Positions 7,039-12,436 of a DNA stretch of 12,436 nucleotides are shown here, piece after piece. The position numbers were made by a program, and so were the translations under genes. Position 1 is the stretch's first letter, and the number at the start of each line of letters is the position of its first letter. Source of the stretch: Deltaproteobacteria bacterium. Lineage in GTDB: Bacteria > Desulfobacterota > Desulfobulbia > Desulfobulbales > BM004. The DNA lies in NCBI GenBank assembly GCA_019313095.1, contig JAFDBU010000271.1, forward strand, positions 1-12,436, given 5' to 3'. Below the pieces are notes generated by a model that saw nothing but the letters and a program-made list of their open reading frames with translations, made no database searches and was not told the DNA's origin.

Positions 7039-7092
7039 ACTGTTCTCAAACAGTTTGTTGGAAGAAGGCCCAAATAATAAATCTTAAGGAGG
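7039..7092 (+). promoter_or_regulatory. Intercistronic hairpin and strong Shine-Dalgarno before atpE
   Basis: The gap between atpB and atpE holds a perfect 6-bp hairpin, ACTGTT (7039-7044) and AACAGT (7049-7054) with a 4-nt loop, and then TAAGGAGG at 7085-7092, 9 nt from the atpE ATG. This is by far the strongest ribosome site in the cluster. Subunit c is needed in about 10 or more copies per complex against one of a, so a high initiation rate fits. The hairpin may protect the 5' end of a processed atpE message; that part is inference. Confidence 0.5.
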
Positions 7093-7101
7093 AAAAAACT
7101 G

Positions 7102-7434
7102 ATGAAAAAGGTAAGTATTTTGACCAGCATTCTGGTCCTGGCTCTTTCCACCGTGGCTTTTGCCTCGGAAGGCGGAGCAGCATCCGGCGGCGCTGTTAAT
7201 ATCGCCCTGGTCTGTATTGCTGCTGCAATGGCGGTAGGCATTCCCGCTTTTGGTTGCGGAATTGGTATGGGTACCGGTATCGGCGGCGCCTGCTCCGGTA
7301 TCGCCAGAAATCCCGAAGCTTCCGGAAAGATCACCGTGACCATGATTATCGGTCTGGCTCTTATCGAGTCATTGACTATTTACGGTCTGGTTATTTCTCT
7401 TATTCTTCTGATGGCTAATCCATTCATAGGATAA
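7102..7434 (+). CDS. atpE: ATP synthase Fo subunit c with signal-peptide-like leader
   Basis: Subunit c is the proteolipid whose ring rotates as ions bind and leave. The 110 residues exceed the usual 75-90 because residues 1-22 form a signal-peptide-like leader (MKK, hydrophobic core, AFA before SE). The core has two helices joined by the polar loop ARNPEA (residues 68-73), which touches the central stalk. The ion-carrying acid is E89 in LIESLTIYG, in the second helix. The first helix has the glycine pattern [12 protein letters not shown]. At the position of the Gln that helps bind Na+ in sodium-type c subunits there is Met56, while E89 is followed by Ser and then Thr after one Leu. I infer proton coupling, with modest certainty. 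It is the last gene of the cluster, before a clear terminator. Confidence 0.96.
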   Translation: MKKVSILTSILVLALSTVAFASEGGAASGGAVNIALVCIAAAMAVGIPAFGCGIGMGTGIGGACSGIARNPEASGKITVTMIIGLALIESLTIYGLVISLILLMANPFIG

Positions 7435-7472
7435 TTGCTGCTTAGATCAGAAGACTGATTGTTGTGTACTCG

Positions 7473-7510
7473 AAAGGCTGCAGGGTAATTCCTGTGGCCT
7501 TTCTTTTTTT
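7473..7510 (+). terminator. Rho-independent terminator of the atp cluster
   Basis: AAAGGCTGCAGG (7473-7484) pairs with CCTGTGGCCTTT (7491-7502) over 12 positions, two of them G-T wobbles, around a 6-nt loop. It is followed by C and seven T (7504-7510). It lies about 40 nt after the atpE stop and marks the end of the Fo gene cluster. Confidence 0.9.
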
Positions 7511-7606
7511 CTATAACCCATACTGGGAAAATACAGTATATAAATCCTGGTAGTGAACCCGGGCCCAATTGGCTTTCCTGATGATAGAATTTATTTTCAT
7601 CTGAAT

Positions 7607-8353
7607 ATGAATAATACAAGTATGATAATCAATCCCTCTAGGGAAAAGGGTGATCCCGAGATTCCTGCTGACGGTCTGCTTTTAATTAACCCGGCTGAAG
7701 CTGTAGCAGGCCTGCGCCTGGCTAAAGAAAGAAACGGGCAACAATATTATCTCTATAATAGCCGATTGACGCTGATCCCTGAACTACCGCCCGCTGGAGC
7801 TTTTTTTCTGTCCGGTCCGGCAGTAGGTGCGCCCATGGCTGTTTTAACCCTGGAAAAGCTTATTGCCCTTGGAGCACGCCGGATTATTGTCTATGGTTGG
7901 TGCGGTTCTTTAAATGAGACCCTGGCTATCGGGGATACTCTTCTCCCAACCTGGGGTGTAAGTGATGAAGGTACTTCTGACCATTACCTTTCAAACGAAA
8001 CTCCCGAGTCCCATGCCCATACGCGACAGCTTCTTGCAGAAGAGCTAGAATCACAGGGGTTCACTGTTCAAGCGGGACCGGTGTGGTCAACAGATGCGCC
8101 ATACCGTGAAAGTTTAGAACAGGTTAAGCTGCTTGGCAGAGACGGAGTCTTGGGAGGAGATATGGAATTTACCGCTGTGGTCACAGCTGCTGCTTTTAGG
8201 AAGGTGGAACTGACTGCTGTCCTGCTGGTTTCTGATGAGCTCTGGTCCGGCAAGTGGAGATCCGGCTTTCGAACTAAAAATTTTAAGAAAAAAAGCAGAA
8301 ATATCCTGCGTATTCTGGCAAATTTTTGTGGGGAATCGTCTCTATTGCCATAA
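7607..8353 (+). CDS. Nucleoside phosphorylase-like protein (PNP_UDP family)
   Basis: With this start the protein has 248 residues and a nucleoside-phosphorylase I fold. Visible signatures are GPAVGAP (70-76), the phosphate-loop-like GWCGSL (97-102) following a hydrophobic strand (RRIIVY), AIGDTLLP, and DMEFTA (185-190), where Met-Glu matches the residues that grip the ribose in this family. The family cleaves nucleosides with phosphate, or MTA/SAH and futalosine by hydrolysis in related members; the base specificity cannot be read. The C-terminal SDELWSGKWRSGF tail resembles a group of deltaproteobacterial family members as I recall it. The start is uncertain: GTG 7553 and ATG 7622 are also in frame and none has a good Shine-Dalgarno. 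The gene stands alone, with a TATAAA (7539-7544) upstream but no matching -35. Confidence 0.8.
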   Translation: MNNTSMIINPSREKGDPEIPADGLLLINPAEAVAGLRLAKERNGQQYYLYNSRLTLIPELPPAGAFFLSGPAVGAPMAVLTLEKLIALGARRIIVYGWCGSLNETLAIGDTLLPTWGVSDEGTSDHYLSNETPESHAHTRQLLAEELESQGFTVQAGPVWSTDAPYRESLEQVKLLGRDGVLGGDMEFTAVVTAAAFRKVELTAVLLVSDELWSGKWRSGFRTKNFKKKSRNILRILANFCGESSLLP

Positions 8354-8370
8354 TTTTTAAGGTAAAGATA

Positions 8371-8825
8371 GTTTTTTTATATACCTCCTTCTTTTGCTTA
8401 CCTTGTCTTTTGTCAGCAGTTTCGTATGCTGACAAAAGAAGGAGCAAGAAAAGGGCCCCCCACTGTGCCGGTCCTTCGGACTGACTTGCGCTTCTCGCTG
8501 TTGACGGGACGCTGAAAACTCACCGCATACGGCGGTTCAGACAGGTCCAGCATCTTATTCCGTCAACAGCTCCGATGCTCACAGCGGCAAAGAATGGGTT
8601 GCAATCTTGAACGCAGGTTTTCTGCCGTTTCACGCAACCGAGCGACGGCGTCAATCTTCGGCAGTAGTATATTTGCCGACAAAAATAATCGGATCAGCGT
8701 GAAGACTGTCTGAGCCACTGTAAGTGGCGAGTTCCGCAAAGCCCGGTTATTTTTAGCAGCACAGGGCAGTCCGACAAAGTCGGAACAATTGATTGGCTGC
8801 ACTTTCTTTGGGTTCGTTTTTTTAT
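8371..8825. repeat. Hairpin-rich non-coding block bounded by a 10-bp direct repeat
   Basis: The 572 bases between the phosphorylase and rimO contain no convincing gene. An exact direct repeat, GTTTTTTTAT, occurs at 8371-8380 and 8816-8825. Between the copies lies a row of stem-loops: 8406-8418 with 8427-8439 (13 bp), 8471-8474 with 8478-8481, 8497-8507 with 8560-8570 (11 bp), 8597-8602 with 8634-8639, 8681-8692 with 8743-8754 (12 pairs, one wobble) enclosing 8714-8719 with 8723-8728, and 8770-8775 with 8779-8784. Such a chain suggests a dispersed structured repeat, a non-autonomous insertion, or an RNA. The block resembles, from memory, intergenic repeats in other proteobacteria that are often mis-annotated as short ORFs. 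No terminal inverted repeats or transposase are present. A minus-strand ORF (8563-8829, 88 codons) crosses it but does not look like a real gene. Confidence 0.5.
8406..8439. repeat. 13-bp perfect hairpin with a competing pairing partner
   Basis: TCTTTTGTCAGCA (8406-8418) and TGCTGACAAAAGA (8427-8439) form a perfect stem around an 8-nt loop. The segment CTCCTTCTTTTG at 8385-8396 is the exact reverse complement of CAAAAGAAGGAG at 8433-8444, so the right arm has two mutually exclusive partners. No T-run follows on either strand, so this is not a simple terminator. Confidence 0.7.
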
Positions 8826-8925
8826 GCAAGTAAAGAAATGAACATACATAAAACCATGGTTATTATTAATCATCTACTCATCCAGATTAATTCATAAAAG
8901 TAAGCTTAAAAACAAACTGCAAAAA

Positions 8926-10272
8926 ATGAACGACACAGGAAACAAAAAACTCTACATGGTCAGCCTCGGCTGTTCCAAAAATCTGGTTGACTCCGAAGTC
9001 ATGCTGGGATTGCTTGAAGAAGACGGCTACCGGGTTATCCAGGATCCTGAGGCTGCCGATCTGCTGCTGGTAAACACCTGCGGTTTTATCGGTTCCGCAG
9101 CCCAGGAGGCCATAGACGAAATACTCGATCTTGCCTGCTATAAGCAGAAGGATAGGTCAAAAAAACTGGTAGTCACCGGCTGTCTGGTGCAGCGTTATGG
9201 CACTGAACTTGAAAAAGAACTCCCTGAAGTCGATCTATTCATAGGGACTGATGGTTTCCATGATATTGTTTCACAGCTCCACGGCGATAAACCTCCCATA
9301 CCTTTAGCCCATTCCCTGGAACAGTCACCTTTCCTGATGGACAGCTCCATGCCGCGCAGGATTTCCACTCCTCCGCACCGGGCATATATGAAAATAACCG
9401 AGGGCTGTATTAACCGTTGTTCATATTGTCTAATCCCTGCCATTCGTGGCAGACTGCGCAGCCGGTCCATACCTGATCTCATGACCGAGGCGCAGAGATT
9501 GGCTGCAGCAGGAGTCAAGGAGCTCACCCTGGTAGCACAGGATCTTCTGGCCTATGGCCTGGACCTTGACAGAGAGACGAATCTTATAGGCCTGCTGCAG
9601 CGGATTCTGGGTGAAACAGATATACCCTGGATACGACTCCTTTACCTGCACCCGGCCCGTGTACAGGATGATCTCCTGCTTCTGGTAGCTGAAAACTTCA
9701 GGATCGTTCCTTATCTGGACATCCCTTTCCAGCATATGAGTGACCATATACTGAAGCTTATGAACAGGCCGTATACTAAAATCCAGATAAGGCTGCTTCT
9801 GAAGAAAATCCGCGCCATTATTCCGGATGCTGCTCTGCGAACAACCATGATGGTTGGATTTCCCGGTGAAACAGAGGAAGATATCTCCGAATTGGCTGAC
9901 TTCCTGCAGGAACACCATTTTGAGCATCTGGGTGTGTTTGCCTATGCCAATGAAGAGGGCTGCCGGGCAGCCTCTTTTACAGGCCAGGTGCCTGAAGAAA
10001 AGAAGGAGGAACGATTGCGCCGCATCATGGAATTACAGGCAGATATTTCCTTTGCTTCACTGCAGAAATATGTAGGCAGGGTTGAGCAGGTCCTGGTTGA
10101 AGGTTTAAGCAAAGAGTCTGATCTCCTGCTGGAAGGCAGGACCAGGCACCAGGCGCCTGAAATTGATGGGTGTGTTTATATTGCGAAGGGCTCAGCAGAG
10201 CCCGGTGATCTGGTCGACGTGACGATCACCGAGGCTCACACCTATGATCTTGTCGGTGAAATAAAAGAATAG
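8926..10272 (+). CDS. rimO: Ribosomal protein uS12 methylthiotransferase
   Basis: RimO is a radical-SAM enzyme that adds a methylthio group to the beta carbon of a conserved aspartate in ribosomal protein uS12. The 448 residues show the N-terminal MTTase domain with its three cluster cysteines C16 (VSLGCSKNLVDSE), C52 (VNTCGF) and C86 (VTGCLVQRYG), the radical-SAM motif C161-x3-C165-x2-C168 in EGCINRCSYC, then PAIRGRLRSR, the LYLHPARV and DIPFQHMSDHILKLMNR segments, MMVGFPGETEED, and a C-terminal TRAM-type RNA-binding domain. The SLGCSKNLVDSE and DIPFQH signatures separate RimO from the tRNA enzyme MiaB. The ATG at 8926 has a poor Shine-Dalgarno (A-rich leader). It converges on ihfB with only 14 nt between the stops and no visible terminator hairpin. 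Confidence 0.96.
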   Translation: MNDTGNKKLYMVSLGCSKNLVDSEVMLGLLEEDGYRVIQDPEAADLLLVNTCGFIGSAAQEAIDEILDLACYKQKDRSKKLVVTGCLVQRYGTELEKELPEVDLFIGTDGFHDIVSQLHGDKPPIPLAHSLEQSPFLMDSSMPRRISTPPHRAYMKITEGCINRCSYCLIPAIRGRLRSRSIPDLMTEAQRLAAAGVKELTLVAQDLLAYGLDLDRETNLIGLLQRILGETDIPWIRLLYLHPARVQDDLLLLVAENFRIVPYLDIPFQHMSDHILKLMNRPYTKIQIRLLLKKIRAIIPDAALRTTMMVGFPGETEEDISELADFLQEHHFEHLGVFAYANEEGCRAASFTGQVPEEKKEERLRRIMELQADISFASLQKYVGRVEQVLVEGLSKESDLLLEGRTRHQAPEIDGCVYIAKGSAEPGDLVDVTITEAHTYDLVGEIKE

Positions 10273-10286
10273 GGATTACAGACTTT

Positions 10287-10565
10287 CTATTTTTTATTTA
10301 CTTTCTCGCGCAGCTCTTTACCGACCTTAAAAAATGGCAGTTTCTTGGGCGGGACCTTTATCTTCTGGCCTGTTTTAGGATTGCGGCCCTGATATGAACC
10401 ATACGTTTTTACCACAAAAGAACCAAACCCCCTGATCTCGATACTGTCACCTGCAGCAAGAGAGTCTGTCATCGAGTCCAATATGGTATTGGTGATGGAA
10501 TCAGCCTCCCGCAACGGCACATTGATTTCCTGGGACAACGCCTCAATCAATTCTGACTTGTTCAT
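10287..10565 (-). CDS. ihfB: Integration host factor subunit beta-like / HU-family protein
   Basis: This 92-residue basic DNA-bending protein of the HU/IHF family has the helical N-terminal dimerisation part (MNKSELIEAL...), the SIEIRGFGSF strand turn, the beta-arm with R61-N62-P63-KTG whose proline intercalates into the minor groove, and the C-terminal PFFKVGKELREKVN helix. EIRGFGSF and the KELREKVN end favour the IHF-beta branch over HU. The start is ATG 10565 because GGGGAG lies about 6 nt upstream; a longer reading to 10640 would add 25 residues with no family support and would run through the promoter. Function is chromosome compaction and assembly of regulatory loops. A good promoter lies at 10648-10676. 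Confidence 0.9.
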   Translation of the reverse strand: MNKSELIEALSQEINVPLREADSITNTILDSMTDSLAAGDSIEIRGFGSFVVKTYGSYQGRNPKTGQKIKVPPKKLPFFKVGKELREKVNKK

Positions 10566-10647
10566 ACTTTTCTCCCCAAAGCAGTTCTCGTTGGTTTGAT
10601 GCTGCCAGCCTAACCAGTACACCCTTACATATAGCGGCAAAGGTATA

Positions 10648-10676
10648 TTTATATCAAGGAGTTAACCTATTGTAAA
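10648..10676 (-). promoter_or_regulatory. Candidate sigma70 promoter for ihfB
   Basis: On the minus strand TTTACA (10671-10676) and TATAAA (10648-10653) are spaced exactly 17 nt, each matching 5 of 6 consensus bases. Transcription from about 10641 gives a leader near 75 nt. This also argues against a start of the ihfB gene at 10640. Confidence 0.75.
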
Positions 10677-10696
10677 GGGGAATTTTACTGCAAACG

Positions 10697-10721
10697 AAAA
10701 AAGTACCGCTGTCATCAGCGG
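10697..10721 (-). terminator. Terminator downstream of rluB
   Basis: Read on the minus strand, CCGCTG-ATGA-CAGCGG (10721 down to 10706) is a perfect 6-bp GC-rich stem with a 4-nt loop, followed after TAC by six T (10702-10697). It ends the ubiD-rluB transcript about 90 nt after the rluB stop and just before the ihfB promoter. Confidence 0.8.
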
Positions 10722-10810
10722 GGCATGATACTGTAAATTGGGGTAAAGACGTGATGTCTCTCTCTAGAATGTTCTAATTCTTTGCGGGCATAAATACTGG
10801 ATTGGCACTT

Positions 10811-11524
10811 TTATTTTCTGAAAATCATTTTAATATCCCTGGGACTCAAAAAACGGTATTTCCCGGGTTTCAATTCCCCCAGCTCCAATTGCCCGTACGC
10901 AACTCTTGTCAGCTGTAAAACAGGATGGCCGACTGCTTCAAACATTTTACGGACCTGTCTTTTCCTGCCTTCATGGATAACAATCTTAATCGTGGTCGCC
11001 TGCTTTTCATTTTCTAGTACCGTGAGTTCTGCCGGCCAGGTTTTTCTGCCATCCAGGTCAATCCCCTTGGAAAGCGCTGCCAGTTTTTTAGGGCTTGGCC
11101 TGCCTTTGACCCTGGCCACGTAAGTCTTATTCACCTCACGGCTCGGGTGCAGAATTTCCTGGGCAAGCTCTCCGTCATTGGTGAGCAGCAGGGCTCCTTC
11201 AGTTGTCAGGTCCAGCCTGCCCACAGGATAAATACGCTCTTTTATGTCAGGCAGAAGGTCGGTAATGATAGGCCTGCCCTGTGGATCATGAACAGTTGAG
11301 AGGAATCCAGTCGGCTTATGCAGCAGGATATAGACCTTCTTTTCAGGGAAGACTACCGGCCGGCCGTCATATTCAATTTTCTGGGTGTCCGGATTAACCC
11401 GAATTCCCATTTCAGTAACGACTATACCGTCAACAGTGACCTTGCCTTCCCTGATCAGTTCTTCAGCCTTGCGCCGGGAAGCAATACCTGCCCTGGCCAG
11501 AATTTTTTGGAGGCGTTCCTGCAC
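10811..11524 (-). CDS. rluB: rRNA pseudouridine synthase, RsuA/RluB family
   Basis: Members isomerise a specific uridine in 16S or 23S rRNA. The 237 residues begin with an S4 RNA-binding domain (QERLQKILARAGIASRRKAEELI, VTVDG) and continue with the catalytic domain: LLHKPTGFLSTVHDPQGRP, then GRLDLTTEG with the catalytic aspartate D105, LTNDGELAQEILHP, KTYVARVKG and IHEGRKRQVRKMFEAVGHPVLQLTR. The RKRQVRKMFEAVGH stretch is diagnostic for the RsuA/RluB/RluE/RluF group; RluB (23S) is the best guess because of length and S4 domain. I take GTG 11524 as start: GGAG lies 9 nt upstream and the protein then opens as family members do. An in-frame GTG at 11539 would overlap the ubiD end by 10 bases. It is co-transcribed with ubiD. 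Confidence 0.9.
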   Translation of the reverse strand: MQERLQKILARAGIASRRKAEELIREGKVTVDGIVVTEMGIRVNPDTQKIEYDGRPVVFPEKKVYILLHKPTGFLSTVHDPQGRPIITDLLPDIKERIYPVGRLDLTTEGALLLTNDGELAQEILHPSREVNKTYVARVKGRPSPKKLAALSKGIDLDGRKTWPAELTVLENEKQATTIKIVIHEGRKRQVRKMFEAVGHPVLQLTRVAYGQLELGELKPGKYRFLSPRDIKMIFRK

Positions 11525-11529
11525 AATCC

Positions 11530-12436
11530 TTATCTCCACTGCGGCGGCAGCAGTTCATGGAGCCTAGCATCGACCTTTTCCTTCGTGGCCGGGTCGACCT
11601 CCAGAACATCTGTATACCAGGGTTTTATGCGGCAATCAAAGACAATGGGAGACTGAAGGCCTACGTGATAGCGCACAACATTCTGCTCAGCTCCATAGAT
11701 GTCGGCGGCTGGTTCAAAACGGGTAAAAAGGGTCCAGAGAAATTCCTGCATGTTTATTGTTGCAGCTCCGGTATCGTCTACGATGATGACTACCGGCCAC
11801 CCAGCGAGTCCTTGCCATTTTGCAGTCTGTTTGGCCAGCTCGGGCTCAGCCTCATAACCAGGGCCTTGGACAACCAGGGTGCCGGGCAGAAAGACATTGG
11901 GCCGGGTGAGATTGTCCGGCAGCGAATTGTTATAGGTGAGCGGCAACTCACGGAGCGGATTTTTGCCAAGACCCATGAGCATGGCCTTGGAACCCTTATT
12001 CACCGAGGGGCCGGTGTAATCAAGGGTATCCTGGGACACGTTGGCAAATATGAACAGATCTTTCTGCCAGTCAACACGGGCCAGGACATGGCACCAGAGC
12101 TTGGCAAAATCTTCAATGTCAATATCGCCGTCTGTGAGGATGAGGAACTTGGTAAGCGATAGTTGGCCCTCACCTAAAATCCTTAAACCTGCTGCAAAGG
12201 CCTCCCGGGGATAGCGGTCCATAACTCTTGCTGCAGCCAGGCAATGGAACCCTGTTTCACCAAAGGTTTTCAGTTGCCGCACACTGCTCATCACCAGCGG
12301 GAACAGGGGGGAAAGCAGATCCTGCAGAAAATCACCAATAAAGAAATCCTCCTGGCGTGGCCTGCCGACAACTGTAGCAGGATATACTGCATTTCTGCGG
12401 TGATACATATGCTGCACCTGGAAGACAGGGTACTCA
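11530..12436 (-). CDS. UbiD-family decarboxylase, N-terminus beyond window
   Basis: UbiD enzymes use prenylated FMN, made by UbiX, to decarboxylate aromatic acids reversibly. The frame stays open to the right edge (reading EYPVFQVQHMYHRRN at the edge), so the 302 visible codons are the C-terminal half or so of a 480-620-residue protein; the GTG at 12417 is not a real start. Visible family signatures are YHRRNAVYPATVVGRPRQED, the LTKFLILTDGDIDIEDFAKLWCHVLARVD segment, the LDYTGPSVNKGSKA stretch and the C-terminal domain with GWPVVIIVDD. The LDxTGPxxxxGSK pattern resembles the UbiD group proposed for menaquinone synthesis by the futalosine route more than that for ubiquinone, which would fit an anaerobe; this is tentative. 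The gene ends 5 nt before the chosen start of rluB. Confidence 0.88.
   Translation of the reverse strand, partial: EYPVFQVQHMYHRRNAVYPATVVGRPRQEDFFIGDFLQDLLSPLFPLVMSSVRQLKTFGETGFHCLAAARVMDRYPREAFAAGLRILGEGQLSLTKFLILTDGDIDIEDFAKLWCHVLARVDWQKDLFIFANVSQDTLDYTGPSVNKGSKAMLMGLGKNPLRELPLTYNNSLPDNLTRPNVFLPGTLVVQGPGYEAEPELAKQTAKWQGLAGWPVVIIVDDTGAATINMQEFLWTLFTRFEPAADIYGAEQNVVRYHVGLQSPIVFDCRIKPWYTDVLEVDPATKEKVDARLHELLPPQWR

Noticed and set aside
8381..8815. Insertion sequence with terminal inverted repeats
   Set aside because: The two inner ends of the block do not form an inverted repeat and no transposase frame is present, so I call only a structured repeat-like block.
8354..8925. CRISPR array or tRNA gene in the long gap
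   Set aside because: There are no evenly spaced identical repeats, and no cloverleaf with a T-arm signature could be found by eye on either strand.
9430..9927. 165-codon minus-strand ORF opposite rimO
   Set aside because: Antisense to the radical-SAM core of rimO; composition and lack of motifs indicate a shadow frame.
10566..10640. N-terminal extension of the IHF-like protein by 25 residues
   Set aside because: The extension has no family resemblance, the ATG at 10565 has a proper Shine-Dalgarno, and the promoter candidate at 10648-10676 would start transcription at the extended start codon itself.
11557..12162. 201-codon plus-strand ORF opposite the UbiD-family gene
   Set aside because: It is antisense to a clear UbiD coding frame that extends beyond the window, has no domain I recognise, and lacks a ribosome site.

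Overview
The window reads as ordinary chromosome of an anaerobic Gram-negative bacterium, most likely a Desulfobacterota (deltaproteobacterial, sulfate-reducer-like) lineage. This assignment is an inference. It rests on a BamD-type outer-membrane lipoprotein (Gram-negative), an Fo-only atpZ-atpI-atpB-atpE cluster whose c subunit carries a signal-peptide-like leader, a NIL-domain ferredoxin, glutamate-route haem synthesis (hemL) and a UbiD-family decarboxylase that may serve menaquinone synthesis. No phage, transposase, CRISPR or toxin-antitoxin genes are visible.

Layout from left to right. (1) Bases 1-1745, plus strand: the 3' part of an aminoglycoside-phosphotransferase-like kinase, an overlapping P-loop kinase, and a NIL-domain 2x[4Fe-4S] ferredoxin-like protein, closed by a hairpin that can terminate both strands (1769-1808). 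(2) Bases 1834-3893, minus strand: trxA-trxB-bamD, tightly packed, with a promoter candidate and an overlapping inverted repeat upstream. (3) Bases 3900-4271: a divergent control region with a good sigma70-like promoter for hemL and a leader of about 165 nt. (4) Bases 4272-7434, plus strand: hemL, then a strong hairpin with a T-run, then the membrane part of the F-type ATP synthase (atpZ, atpI, atpB, atpE), ended by a clear terminator. The peripheral-stalk and F1 genes (atpF/H/A/G/D/C) are not here. (5) Bases 7607-8353: a nucleoside-phosphorylase-fold protein. (6) Bases 8371-8825: a gene-free, hairpin-rich block bounded by an exact 10-bp direct repeat. It is the least ordinary part of the window. 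(7) Bases 8926-12436: rimO (plus) converging on ihfB (minus, with a good promoter), and further right a ubiD-rluB pair on the minus strand with a terminator after rluB. The UbiD gene runs off the right edge.

Functionally the genes are housekeeping: thiol redox balance, tetrapyrrole and quinone precursors, ATP synthesis, outer-membrane assembly, ribosome and rRNA modification, nucleoid architecture. I did not find a convincing new gene system. The points that deserve a second look are the structured block at 8371-8825, the hairpin between hemL and atpZ, the unusual c subunit, and the split pair of kinases at the left edge.
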